Shown: positions 43,971 to 52,048, counted from the first letter of the stretch. The stretch: DNA of 64,000 nt from Nonlabens sp. (GCA_020630715.1 JAHDIQ010000002.1:124001-188000), one strand, 5' to 3'. A program made the numbers and translations. Notes: generated from the sequence alone by a model not told the origin.

Positions 43971-44831
43971 TTATTCCACTTCCTGAATCAATTTAAGAAT
44001 GTAAGGAATAATTAATTCCGGATTTTTCCATGCGATCTCATGTCCTTTATTTTCAAAAGTTATGATCTCTACATTTTGAAAATTCTGTTTTGAAAATTCA
44101 ACATTTATATAAGGTACAATATCATCTGTTGTTCCATGTAAATGATAAACCCGTTTGTTCATTTTAGACCAATCATCTTCAATGAATCCTAGTTCTTGAG
44201 CGTGTAGTTCCTTTTCATCGCCTGCTACTCGATAACTAGTAGGAACAATCCATCGTGTGATCTTCCATCGTGTGAATCTAGATGCCCAGATATCTTTTTC
44301 ATTATTAGGATCTATTGCTGGTGAAATCAGCATTATAGCTTTTACCCTATTATTGAGATATCCTATTCTCGCTGCCAGCGGACCACCATATGATGAGCCT
44401 ATAACAATTACATTAGTAAGTTTATAATTATCAATAAGAGCATCCATAATGTCGGCTTGTTGCTCTATGGATGTCATCGCACTACCAAAATTAGAATAAC
44501 CATAACCAGGCCTATCAATTGCGTACATAGTTGCATTACGTCGCAATGTGGAGTCTAGAAGATATCCATCCCATGCCGAAAGACTACTAGGCGATCCATG
44601 AAAAAACACCAAATTAATATTGCTATTTTCACTCAATACTGTCTGAACTCTTATTTGTAAATTTAAACTGTCAATATCATAATATGATATATCTGTTTTA
44701 ACCTTGCGTTTATCAAATTTTTCTTGAATCTCAAGATCAGAACTACGCCATTGTAACACAGTACAGGATAAAAAACTGAAGATAGCTGCAAGAGTTAGTA
44801 AGACATTTATATATGTTCTAAAATACTTCAT
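43971..44831 (-). CDS. Alpha/beta hydrolase lipoprotein
   Basis: The 286-residue product has a signal peptide with lipobox FSFLSC. The alpha/beta hydrolase motifs are complete: oxyanion VFFHGSPSS, YAIDRPGYGYS, nucleophile VIGSSYGGPLA (Ser at about residue 142), an Asp in GTTDDIVPY and the His in FENKGHEIAW. Substrate unknown. A -7 element lies 7 bases before the ATG. It is divergent from the antitoxin gene. Confidence 0.8.
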   Translation of the reverse strand: MKYFRTYINVLLTLAAIFSFLSCTVLQWRSSDLEIQEKFDKRKVKTDISYYDIDSLNLQIRVQTVLSENSNINLVFFHGSPSSLSAWDGYLLDSTLRRNATMYAIDRPGYGYSNFGSAMTSIEQQADIMDALIDNYKLTNVIVIGSSYGGPLAARIGYLNNRVKAIMLISPAIDPNNEKDIWASRFTRWKITRWIVPTSYRVAGDEKELHAQELGFIEDDWSKMNKRVYHLHGTTDDIVPYINVEFSKQNFQNVEIITFENKGHEIAWKNPELIIPYILKLIQEVE

Positions 44832-44838
44832 TATGAAT

Positions 44839-44846
44839 CAAACATA
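44839..44846 (-). promoter_or_regulatory. -7 element TATGTTTG for the hydrolase gene
   Basis: A perfect TAnnTTTG on the minus strand, with 7 bases between its G and the A of the ATG at 44831. Confidence 0.4.
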
Positions 44847-44916
44847 CAGATAATATTTAAGGTGAAAACCAGTAACAGCTTTCCCATAAACAATAAATTT
44901 GCAAACAGCTGTTTAA

Positions 44917-44953
44917 TATTTTTGTGTTTATGATGTATATTTACACCATAAAC
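44917..44953 (+). promoter_or_regulatory. Toxin-antitoxin promoter and likely operator
   Basis: TATTTTTG at 44917-44924 fits the -7 consensus, though the TTTG at 44898 is only 15 bases upstream. It is followed by the inverted repeat GTTTATG (44926-44932) and CATAAAC (44947-44953), with a nearly symmetrical GTATATTTAC between. This is where an RHH antitoxin would bind to repress its own operon; binding is inferred. Confidence 0.5.
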
Positions 44954-44961
44954 GCACCACT

Positions 44962-45201
44962 ATGCCTAGACAAAGTATTTCCCTGACAGAACCTAATGAT
45001 GAATGGTTAAAAGCACAAGTTGCTAGTAAAGAATACACTAGTAAAAGTGAATTGATGAATGATTTGATACGTCGCGCTAGACAACGATTTTCTAGGGATG
45101 AATATATTAAGTCTAGAATTATTAAAGGTGAACATTCAGGAGTCACAACAGATTCAAAACAAGATATCCTTAATGTCGCAAAAGCGAGATTAAATGTCTA
45201 A
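44962..45201 (+). CDS. ParD-like (CopG/RHH) antitoxin
   Basis: The 79-residue product has the ribbon-helix-helix pattern: strand QSISLTEPND, helix EWLKAQVASKEYTSKSELMNDLIRRA, then a charged flexible tail. In type II systems the RHH domain binds the operator and the tail neutralises the toxin. The stop overlaps the toxin start by 8 bases (ATGTCTAA), the usual coupling of antitoxin and toxin. The C-terminal AKARLN is encoded by a sequence that resembles half of the genome palindrome. Confidence 0.85.
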   Translation: MPRQSISLTEPNDEWLKAQVASKEYTSKSELMNDLIRRARQRFSRDEYIKSRIIKGEHSGVTTDSKQDILNVAKARLNV

Positions 45202-45481
45202 GCACCTAATAAGTAATGATGCTCGAGAAGATTTGATTAGAATTTATAACTACGGCGTTGGTACTTTCGGTGAACGACAAGCATCCATATACTATGACAA
45301 CTTCTTTGAATGCTTAGACAGGATTGCGAGATCTCCATTACTCTTTGAACGCGTTGCGTTAATGAGTAATTCATATCGCAAATGTGTTTGTGGATCTGAT
45401 GTCATCTACTATAAAATTAACAACGATCACGTGTTAATCACAGCGATCATAGGCTCACAAGACTTTCAAACCAGTGAATAA
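45194..45481 (+). CDS. ParE/RelE-family toxin
   Basis: The 95-residue product matches the ParE layout: N-terminal strand HLISNDAREDLIRIYNYGVGTFG, a helical pair (ERQASIYYDNFFECLDRIAR, SPLLFERV) and the C-terminal strands YRKCVCGSDVIYYKINNDHV then LITAIIGSQDF. ParE toxins poison gyrase; RelE toxins cleave mRNA. The lack of an obvious RelE catalytic set favours ParE, but this is inference. Its stop overlaps the following synthase gene by 8 bases. Confidence 0.85.
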   Translation: MSKHLISNDAREDLIRIYNYGVGTFGERQASIYYDNFFECLDRIARSPLLFERVALMSNSYRKCVCGSDVIYYKINNDHVLITAIIGSQDFQTSE

Positions 45482-46163
45482 ATCCATCCACCACCGTATT
45501 CTCCATGAAGACAATCACCTAATTGCTGTAAACAAGCAGTCTGGTGAATTAGTACAAGGCGATAAAACCGGTGATCCTATTTTACCAGATGCCGTAAAAG
45601 ATTACATCGCTGTAAAATATAAAAAAGCTGGTGCTGTCTATCTAGGTGTGACGCACAGGCTGGATCGTCCTACTAGCGGTGTGGTTATTTTTGCGCGTAC
45701 TTCAAAGGCATTACCACGCATGAATAAGCTGTTTGCAAATCATGAAACAGATAAAACCTATTGGGCAATTGTAGAAGGAAAAGCTCCTAAAAACCATGAT
45801 AGATTAGAGCATTATCTTGTGCGTAATCCTAAACAAAATAAAAGCTACGCTCACGATCATGAGGTACCTAATTCTAAAAAGGCGATTTTAAGTTATCAAG
45901 TCTTACAAGTCCTAGATCGCTACAGTTTATTAGAAATTAAACTAGAAACTGGTAGGCATCATCAAATACGTAGCCAGCTATCTAAAATAGGTTGTGTGAT
46001 TAAAGGTGATTTAAAATACGGTGCAAAACGCAGTAATAAAGACGCTAGTATTCATCTACACGCGCGCAATTTATCATTTATACATCCTGTAAAAAAAGAA
46101 TTAGTCTCTATTACCGCGCCAGTTAACGCTAACGATCCATTATGGAAAGCGGTGTCGATTTAA
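45474..46163 (+). CDS. RluA family pseudouridine synthase
   Basis: The 229-residue product has the RluA catalytic motif HRLDRPTSGVVIFARTSKA (Asp about residue 63), then TYWAIVEG and the substrate loop LETGRHHQIRSQLSKIG. It isomerises uridine in rRNA or tRNA; the site is not predictable. There is no S4 domain, so it is a short form. The start is GTG 45474, which overlaps the toxin stop (GTGAATAA); no ATG lies in frame nearby, and starting further in would cut into the N-terminal strand. Confidence 0.85.
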   Translation: MNKSIHHRILHEDNHLIAVNKQSGELVQGDKTGDPILPDAVKDYIAVKYKKAGAVYLGVTHRLDRPTSGVVIFARTSKALPRMNKLFANHETDKTYWAIVEGKAPKNHDRLEHYLVRNPKQNKSYAHDHEVPNSKKAILSYQVLQVLDRYSLLEIKLETGRHHQIRSQLSKIGCVIKGDLKYGAKRSNKDASIHLHARNLSFIHPVKKELVSITAPVNANDPLWKAVSI

Positions 46164-46221
46164 CGTCATCTTAGATTCTTTAACAGCAGTCATTTAGTAA
46201 TTTAGTGATTCTTAAATTACG

Positions 46222-47133
46222 ATGATGAAACATTTAAAAATTGCCCTAGACTGGACTCCTAATGCTAACCATGTAGGCTTTTATGTAGCACAAGAATTAG
46301 GATATTATAAGGATCTAAACATAGCGATTGAAATCATAGATACTAGTGTAGACAATTATGCCATTACACCTGCAAAAAAAGTGGAATTAGGTCTAGTTGA
46401 CTTGGCTTTATGTCCGCTAGAAAGTGTGATGAGTTATCGTTCTAAGGAAACCTTTTTCCCTATGATCGCTATTGCAACCTTTTTTCAGGAAGACTTAAGT
46501 GCGATTGTTACCACAAAAGATTCCTCTATTTCATCACCTAAAGAGCTTTCAGGAAAAACCTATGCCAGTTATAAAGCACGTTATGAAGATGCCATTGTAA
46601 AACAAATGATCATCAATGATGGTGGCGATAGTTCTCTAGATGTGATATATCCAGAAAAGTTAGGCATCTGGGATACGATTGTTAATGGAACTATTGACGC
46701 CACGTGGATATTTACAAACTGGGAAGGCGTTCAAGCAAGCCAAAACGGTTTAGAGTTGAACTACTTTAAACTTAAAGATTATGGGATTCCTTATTCCTAT
46801 TCACCAGTAATCGTGACTGATGAAAGCAAACTAGAAGCGCATAAAGCATCGCTTAAAAGATTTCTAGAAGCCACTAAAAAAGGATGGTATTACGCACAGC
46901 AACATCCAGAAAAAGCAGTTGCCATTTTACAACCACTGGTTCCACAAAAAGATCAGGATATTGATCTACTAGTCAGTATCAAAGAAACTTGTGCTGTTTT
47001 AGGTGATGCCACAAATTGGGGAACTTTAAATCATACTAAAGTAGAAGAATTTTTAACGTGGTTACAAGACCACGAGCTAGAGAACCATCAATTAAAAGCT
47101 GGTGATTTATTCACAAACCAATTCTTATCTTAA
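46222..47133 (+). CDS. NMT1/THI5-like substrate-binding domain protein without signal peptide
   Basis: The 303-residue product starts LKIALDWTPNANHVGFYVAQ, the typical opening of NMT1/THI5-type binding proteins of thiamine-precursor and nitrate/sulfonate/taurine ABC transporters; further blocks are PAKKVELGLVDLALCPLESV and LSGKTYASYKARYE. It has no signal peptide or lipobox, and no ABC permease or ATPase is adjacent. The Cys-rich motif of fungal Thi5 (HMP-P synthase) is absent. A cytoplasmic pyrimidine-related binding protein or enzyme is possible; the ligand is unknown. Two ATGs follow each other at 46222 and 46225. Confidence 0.75.
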   Translation: MMKHLKIALDWTPNANHVGFYVAQELGYYKDLNIAIEIIDTSVDNYAITPAKKVELGLVDLALCPLESVMSYRSKETFFPMIAIATFFQEDLSAIVTTKDSSISSPKELSGKTYASYKARYEDAIVKQMIINDGGDSSLDVIYPEKLGIWDTIVNGTIDATWIFTNWEGVQASQNGLELNYFKLKDYGIPYSYSPVIVTDESKLEAHKASLKRFLEATKKGWYYAQQHPEKAVAILQPLVPQKDQDIDLLVSIKETCAVLGDATNWGTLNHTKVEEFLTWLQDHELENHQLKAGDLFTNQFLS

Positions 47134-47140
47134 ACTCCTT

Positions 47141-48526
47141 ATGGATCATCATCAACTAGCGTCTTTATATCAACAGCAAAAAGATTATTTTAAATCTGGT
47201 GCTACAAAAGAAGTAAACTCTAGAATTAAAGCGCTAAAAAAACTGCATCAGGTTGTAAAAGCGCACGAACAAGAAATCTATAAAGCCTTAGCAACAGATC
47301 TAGGGAAAAGTACCTTTGAGGCCTATGTAACAGAATATCAGGTAGTCGTTTCAGAACTAAAAAAAGCTATTAAAAAAACAGCTAGATGGTCTACACCTAG
47401 AAGCGTGCGACCATCACTACTTAACTTTCCATCTACAGCGCGACAATATCCAGAACCTTATGGCAACGCCTTAATAATTTCGCCTTGGAATTATCCTTTC
47501 CAGCTAGCGATGGCGCCATTGATAGGTGCGATTTCTGCAGGAAATACGGTAATGCTAAAACCTAGCGAATTTTCTAGTGCCACTTCTACCCTATTAAAAG
47601 CGATTATTGATAAAGCATGCAATCCAGAATTAGCCGTAGTCGTAAATGGTGATGCTAGCGTTGCACAAGAGTTGACCAGTAAAAAATGGGATTATATCTT
47701 TTTTACGGGAAGTCCGCAAGTGGGAAAAATTATTTATCAATCTGCTTCAAAATTTCTAACTCCAGTAACCTTAGAATTAGGTGGTAAAAACCCAACGGTT
47801 ATTCATGAGAGTGCAAACTTAGAAGTTACAGCACGCAGGATTATCTGGGCAAAATTCCTGAATTGTGGTCAGACTTGTATTGCACCAGATTATCTACTGG
47901 TACATCATAGTATTAAAGAGGAACTGATCAAATTGCTAAAAGAACAGATCAAGAATTTTTACAGCGTTGATCCTCAATCCTCAAATGACTATGGCAACAT
48001 CATAAGAAATGATCATTTTGATAAGCTAATAGAAATGATGCAAGATGAAAACATCATTCACGGTGGCGATCACGATCGTGAGAACAAATACATCGCTCCT
48101 ACTCTTATTCTTGAACCTCATCGCGATAGCAAGATCATGCAAGGCGAGATTTTTGGCCCATTATTGCCTATCATATCCTATGAAACTACCGCAGATCTAG
48201 AAACGTGGATCGATAGTTATGAGAAACCTCTAGGTGCTTATATTTTTGCAAATGACACTAGTTTTGAGCAGTGGTTCATCAATAGGTTTTCTTATGGTGG
48301 TGGCGTTGTGAATGATAGTATTGTCCAGTTTTTAAATGACCGCTTGCCCTTTGGTGGCGTGGGAAACAGCGGTATAGGACACTATCATGGTAAGCACACC
48401 TTTGAGACTTTTTCTCATTTAAAAAGTGTCGTCCATCGTGGTACATGGCTGGATATTAAGGTGAAATATCCACCGTATGATGGAAAATTCAAGCTGGCAA
48501 AACAGTTTTTGAGCTGGTTTCAATAA
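47141..48526 (+). CDS. Aldehyde dehydrogenase family protein
   Basis: The 461-residue product belongs to the class 3-like ALDH group: NALIISPWNYPFQLAMAPLI, AGNTVMLKPSEFSSAT, the general base Glu in VTLELGGKNPTVI (about 208) and the nucleophile Cys in FLNCGQTCIAPDYLLV (about 242-246). The C-terminal region ends in a hydrophobic stretch FKLAKQFLSWF typical of class 3 enzymes. It oxidises aldehydes with NAD(P). ATG 47141 is 7 bases after the preceding stop; an upstream TTG-type start at 47102 would overlap that gene and is unlikely. Confidence 0.9.
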   Translation: MDHHQLASLYQQQKDYFKSGATKEVNSRIKALKKLHQVVKAHEQEIYKALATDLGKSTFEAYVTEYQVVVSELKKAIKKTARWSTPRSVRPSLLNFPSTARQYPEPYGNALIISPWNYPFQLAMAPLIGAISAGNTVMLKPSEFSSATSTLLKAIIDKACNPELAVVVNGDASVAQELTSKKWDYIFFTGSPQVGKIIYQSASKFLTPVTLELGGKNPTVIHESANLEVTARRIIWAKFLNCGQTCIAPDYLLVHHSIKEELIKLLKEQIKNFYSVDPQSSNDYGNIIRNDHFDKLIEMMQDENIIHGGDHDRENKYIAPTLILEPHRDSKIMQGEIFGPLLPIISYETTADLETWIDSYEKPLGAYIFANDTSFEQWFINRFSYGGGVVNDSIVQFLNDRLPFGGVGNSGIGHYHGKHTFETFSHLKSVVHRGTWLDIKVKYPPYDGKFKLAKQFLSWFQ

Positions 48527-48555
48527 CTAGATCTTGTAGTGTTTTGTTAGAATTA

Positions 48556-48571
48556 CGCTTTCGCGAAAGCG
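48556..48571. repeat. Palindrome GCTTTCGCGAAAGC, copy 11 (intergenic)
   Basis: A 16-bp palindrome (core 48557-48570), 30 bases after the aldehyde dehydrogenase stop. Both flanks fit the extended consensus (ATTAC before, GAAAT after). The rest of this 165-base space is AT-rich with nothing else I can call. Confidence 0.9.
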
Positions 48572-48691
48572 AAATTAAAAACACCTCCATAAATCACACA
48601 AAACCCTATAAAATAACCGACACCTAAAAAGTAGTTAAAATCGGTTTGAAATAAGCTTTTATGAAGTAACTTTATGTTTTACAATTAATTG

Positions 48692-48994
48692 ATGATCGCA
48701 TCCACAAACCATAACGCTAGTTTAAGTCTTGTTGCCCAAGATATACAATGGCTATTAGTGATCTCTTGTGTCATCATCATAGGCGCTAGCGTATTATTGT
48801 ACAAGTGGATGAATGATAGCAGTAAAACAAACCGCAAGGTATCTATCAAGATTGATAAAAATGGAAAATACCATTACCAAACTGATGAACAGGCTGGTAA
48901 TAGTAAATTGTTATTTTGGGTAAAGGTGATTCTTATTGTGATCGCAGGAATCATCGCCTTATTACCTTTTAAAGAATTGATCGTAAAAGACTAA
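48692..48994 (+). CDS. Small hypothetical membrane protein
   Basis: The 100-residue product has two membrane segments (IQWLLVISCVIIIGASVLLY and FWVKVILIVIAGIIALLPF) joined by a basic loop (DSSKTNRKVSIKIDKNGK). Unknown family. ATG 48692 is used; the TTG at 48689 adds one residue. It is 2 bases before the TsaC/YciO-type gene and likely in one operon with it. Confidence 0.5.
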   Translation: MIASTNHNASLSLVAQDIQWLLVISCVIIIGASVLLYKWMNDSSKTNRKVSIKIDKNGKYHYQTDEQAGNSKLLFWVKVILIVIAGIIALLPFKELIVKD

Positions 48995-48996
48995 TT

Positions 48997-49614
48997 ATGG
49001 CACAGTTAGTTAAAATTTATCCTGATAATCCTAATCCTAAAGAACTAAAAAAAATCGCTGATGCGATGCGCAATGGTGCATTAGTCATTTATCCTACAGA
49101 TACAGTTTATGGTCTAGGATGTGATATTAGGAACAAAAGTGCGCTAGAAAAAATCGCCCAAATCAAAGGCGTAAAACTAGAGAAAGCTAACTTCTCTTTT
49201 ATTTGTGATAGCTTAAGTAATTTAAGTGATTACGCTAGCCAGATGGATAATCGCACGTTTAAATTATTGAAACGCAACTTACCTGGACCGTTCACTTTTA
49301 TTCTTCCTAGTAATAATAATTTACCTGGTGTTTTTAAGAAGAAAAAAACGGTAGGTATACGTATTCCAGATAATAACATCGCAATTGAGTTAGTGCGTGA
49401 GCTAGGAAATCCTATTATTTCTACATCCATACGTGATGAGGATGAAGTGATTGAATATACCACAGATCCTAGTCTAATTGTAGAGAAATGGGAACATTTA
49501 GTAGACTATGTGATTGATGGTGGTTATGGTGATAACGTGGCATCTACCATTGTAGATCTTACAGGCGATGATCCAGAGCTTATACGTGAAGGTAAAGGTG
49601 ATTTACAATTATAA
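48997..49614 (+). CDS. L-threonylcarbamoyladenylate synthase family protein (YciO/TsaC/Sua5 type)
   Basis: The 205-residue product has the YrdC fold: VIYPTDTVYGLGCDIRNKSA (about 33-52), LPGPFTFILPSNNNLPGVFK, TVGIRIPDNNIA and the final ASTIVDLTGDDPELIREGKG. The opening KIYPDNPNPKELKKIADAM and the overall length are closest to E. coli YciO rather than to TsaC. It would make threonylcarbamoyl-AMP for t6A, with TsaE also present in the window; YciO itself has weak or unclear activity, so the assignment as the main synthase is uncertain. Confidence 0.85.
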   Translation: MAQLVKIYPDNPNPKELKKIADAMRNGALVIYPTDTVYGLGCDIRNKSALEKIAQIKGVKLEKANFSFICDSLSNLSDYASQMDNRTFKLLKRNLPGPFTFILPSNNNLPGVFKKKKTVGIRIPDNNIAIELVRELGNPIISTSIRDEDEVIEYTTDPSLIVEKWEHLVDYVIDGGYGDNVASTIVDLTGDDPELIREGKGDLQL

Positions 49615-49617
49615 ATT

Positions 49618-50022
49618 GTGGAACGTAAGATATCCTTATCCCTTTTTGCGCTGGCGATTATCACACTTATTCTATCCTTTATTCCAGTTACAGAAAGTGT
49701 CAACTTTAATGTTTATGACACCTATTACGTAATGGCGCATCAAGAAGCGTTATGGTTTTATGCTGGCTTTATCGCTGTAGTAGCCACCATTATTTATTTA
49801 TGGCATTCTTATACTGATTTTTACTCGCAATTACTTGCGTGGATTTTATTTGCGCTTATGATCATTTTCTTAAGTGGTGTTGTAGCAACCTCATATTTTA
49901 GTGAATCCATAGGATTGCAATATGGAACTTTCAATCTAGTAAGCACTTATAGTTTTATAGCTGTTTTAGGTCTTACTCCAGTATATACAATCGTTAAGTT
50001 AAACATGATGAGAAAATCCTAG
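49618..50022 (+). CDS. Membrane protein with cytochrome oxidase subunit I-like segment
   Basis: The 134-residue product has four membrane segments. FNVYDTYYVMAHQEALWFYA resembles the DTYYVVAHxHYVL helix of haem-copper oxidase subunit I, but the His following in the oxidase is replaced (AHQEALWFY), so haem binding is not supported. Similar short four-helix proteins exist in Bacteroidota. The start is GTG 49618, 3 bases after the preceding stop; no ATG precedes the first membrane segment. Confidence 0.6.
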   Translation: MERKISLSLFALAIITLILSFIPVTESVNFNVYDTYYVMAHQEALWFYAGFIAVVATIIYLWHSYTDFYSQLLAWILFALMIIFLSGVVATSYFSESIGLQYGTFNLVSTYSFIAVLGLTPVYTIVKLNMMRKS

Positions 50023-50091
50023 TATTCAATTCTTCACAGATTATTAAAAGAATTCTATTAACAGATTCTTATTTTTAAAAAAAACAAAACC

Positions 50092-50928
50092 ATGCCTTAT
50101 TTAGATAAAACAACCTCAAAAACAGATGCAGATGTAAGCATTTATTATGAAGATCAAGGAAAAGGACAAACCGTACTCCTGATTCACGGCTGGCCACTTA
50201 GTGGTGCCATGTGGGAATATCAAACGACTGCACTGGTAGAGGCTGGTTACCGTGTGGTGACTTATGATAGGCGTGGTTTTGGTAAATCATCCAGACCCTA
50301 TAGTGGTTATGACTATGTGACTATGTCTCAAGATTTACACGATCTTATGGAAAAATTACAACTAGATGATATCATTTTAGTAGGATTTTCTATGGGTGGT
50401 GGCGAGCTAGCTCAATATGTAGAAACCTATGGTACTAGTAAATTATCAAAACTAGTATTTATGAGTAGCGTCGCACCTTACCTGTTACAATCTCGCGATA
50501 ATCCTAACGGTGCACCAGATGATGTTTTTAAAGGTATGGAAGAACAAATCAAAACAAATCGCGCTGGTTTCCTAAAAGGTTTTGGTGCTGGATTTGTTAA
50601 TTATGAGAAGAATAAAAATCGAGTTTCTCAAGGACAACTAGATTACAATTTCCAGATCGCGGTAAGTGCTAGTCCTAAGGGAACGCTGGATTGTATCAAC
50701 GCTTTTGGGAGAACAGACTTAAGAGATGCTTTAAAAAAGATAGATATCCCTACACTATTCATGCACGGCGATGCAGATCAAATTGTACCTATCGCTCCTA
50801 CTTCAAAGGCTGGACACGAACTGGTGACAAACTCACAGCTAGAAATTATAAAAGATGCTCCTCACGGGATGTACGTGACACATAAAGATGAAGTGAATTC
50901 GATTTTACTTAACTTCATCGCTTCATAA
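50092..50928 (+). CDS. Alpha/beta hydrolase (non-haem chloroperoxidase-like)
   Basis: The 278-residue cytoplasmic product has LLIHGWPLSGAMWEYQ, VVTYDRRGFGKSSRPY, the nucleophile elbow VGFSMGGGELAQY (Ser about 102), the Asp in MHGDADQIVPI and the His in DAPHGMYVTH. The pattern fits the chloroperoxidase/arylesterase subgroup, enzymes that hydrolyse esters or form peracids; the true substrate is unknown. Confidence 0.88.
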   Translation: MPYLDKTTSKTDADVSIYYEDQGKGQTVLLIHGWPLSGAMWEYQTTALVEAGYRVVTYDRRGFGKSSRPYSGYDYVTMSQDLHDLMEKLQLDDIILVGFSMGGGELAQYVETYGTSKLSKLVFMSSVAPYLLQSRDNPNGAPDDVFKGMEEQIKTNRAGFLKGFGAGFVNYEKNKNRVSQGQLDYNFQIAVSASPKGTLDCINAFGRTDLRDALKKIDIPTLFMHGDADQIVPIAPTSKAGHELVTNSQLEIIKDAPHGMYVTHKDEVNSILLNFIAS

Positions 50929-50935
50929 ATTGACA

Positions 50936-51331
50936 ATGAGACAACTACTAGGCATATTTATAGTACTATTCATTAGTAAGAGTGCATTTGCACAAAGTGA
51001 TGAGATGACAAAGGTCACACCTTTTGAAATATCAATCACCATCATAGATAATGAATTACTGTTACAAGGAATAGAAGGAACAGCATGGATTGATCTATCG
51101 TTCCTATTAGAAAATGGATCAGAACAGGTTATTAATCAATCAGGAATGAGTTCTATAAAAGAATGTAATTCTCAAAAAGAGCAAGAGGATTCTTTTTGTT
51201 TTGTCTTAAAACGCACTGTTAACGGTATTGCCTTAACCAGTAATCATGGAACTAGCTGGCGCGAGCTCAGTTTTAGCTTAGGAAATTACAGCTCTCAAAA
51301 AATAGATCATCACGGTATGATTATGGAATAA
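50936..51331 (+). CDS. Hypothetical secreted protein
   Basis: The 131-residue product has a signal peptide (LLGIFIVLFISKSAFAQ) and a beta-rich mature part: two similar stretches, EGTAWIDLSFLLENGSEQVI and GTSWRELSFSLGNYSSQKID, look like an internal duplication about 60 residues apart. No family is recognised. ATG 50936 is chosen over TTG 50930. It starts 7 bases after the hydrolase gene and ends at a terminator. Confidence 0.55.
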   Translation: MRQLLGIFIVLFISKSAFAQSDEMTKVTPFEISITIIDNELLLQGIEGTAWIDLSFLLENGSEQVINQSGMSSIKECNSQKEQEDSFCFVLKRTVNGIALTSNHGTSWRELSFSLGNYSSQKIDHHGMIME

Positions 51332-51359
51332 AAAAAGCCTCGCGATGCGAGGCTTTTTT
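51331..51359. terminator. Bidirectional terminator
   Basis: Arms AAAAGCCTCGC and GCGAGGCTTTT enclose GAT, with A-run before and T-run after, between convergent genes. Confidence 0.88.
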
Positions 51360-51382
51360 GTATATCAAAAATGCTATAATCA

Positions 51383-52048
51383 TTATCGTCTACGACGATT
51401 ATTATTATTGTTATTAGACTTGTAATTTTTCTTACCACGTGATGGTTTTGAAGTACTGTGATCTCTACGTCCTACCGTTCTATGAATAAGCGCTTTAGAA
51501 TCTGCTAGTTCTTCTTCTTTTGTAGCAAGGTTAATCTCGCCATTACTCATTTCTTTTAAATGCTTAAAGATCACGATATCATCTACAGAGTCTTTGTTCC
51601 AGTTTAAGAAACATTTTTTCATGTGATTTGCTATCGTAAAAGAAAGTGCATCACGCTTCTCTCCTTTTTCCCAGCTTAACGCCACATCAATCATGTGCTG
51701 TATGTTATTCCCATAAAAACGATACTTAGGTCGTTTTTGAGGATAAGGCATGCGATCTGGCTTTGCGCTAAGAACTTCTTTACTAGGTAATGGGAATGGT
51801 GAATCTACATCCAGATCAAAATCTGCTATGATGAATAGTTGATCCCAAAGCTTATGTTTAAAATCTGGAACATCACGCAAGTGAGGATTTAAATTACCCA
51901 TCACACCTACAATGGCCGTAGCCATGCGATTGCGTTCTTCTTTTGATTCTAATTTTTTACAATGCTCTACGAGCTTCTGTATATGACGACCGTATTCAGG
52001 TATATTTAACTGATTACGCTCTGTATTGTATTCTAATGATGGTGTCAA
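51383..52048 (-). CDS. DUF4290 domain-containing protein
   Basis: The 221-residue product matches the DUF4290 family of Bacteroidota: LEYNTERNQLNIPEYGRHIQ at the N-terminus, MATAIVGVMGNLNPHLRDV, RFYGNNIQHMIDVALSW. The C-terminal ~30 residues are low-complexity and basic (RGKKNYKSNN, an Asn run and four Arg), a type of tail that suggests RNA binding. Function unknown. Confidence 0.85.
   Translation of the reverse strand: MTPSLEYNTERNQLNIPEYGRHIQKLVEHCKKLESKEERNRMATAIVGVMGNLNPHLRDVPDFKHKLWDQLFIIADFDLDVDSPFPLPSKEVLSAKPDRMPYPQKRPKYRFYGNNIQHMIDVALSWEKGEKRDALSFTIANHMKKCFLNWNKDSVDDIVIFKHLKEMSNGEINLATKEEELADSKALIHRTVGRRDHSTSKPSRGKKNYKSNNNNNNRRRR

Noticed and set aside
50490-50500. A TCGCGA in the chloroperoxidase-like gene as a further copy.
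   Set aside because: Only the central six bases match; the flanking CTTT/AAAG arms are missing.
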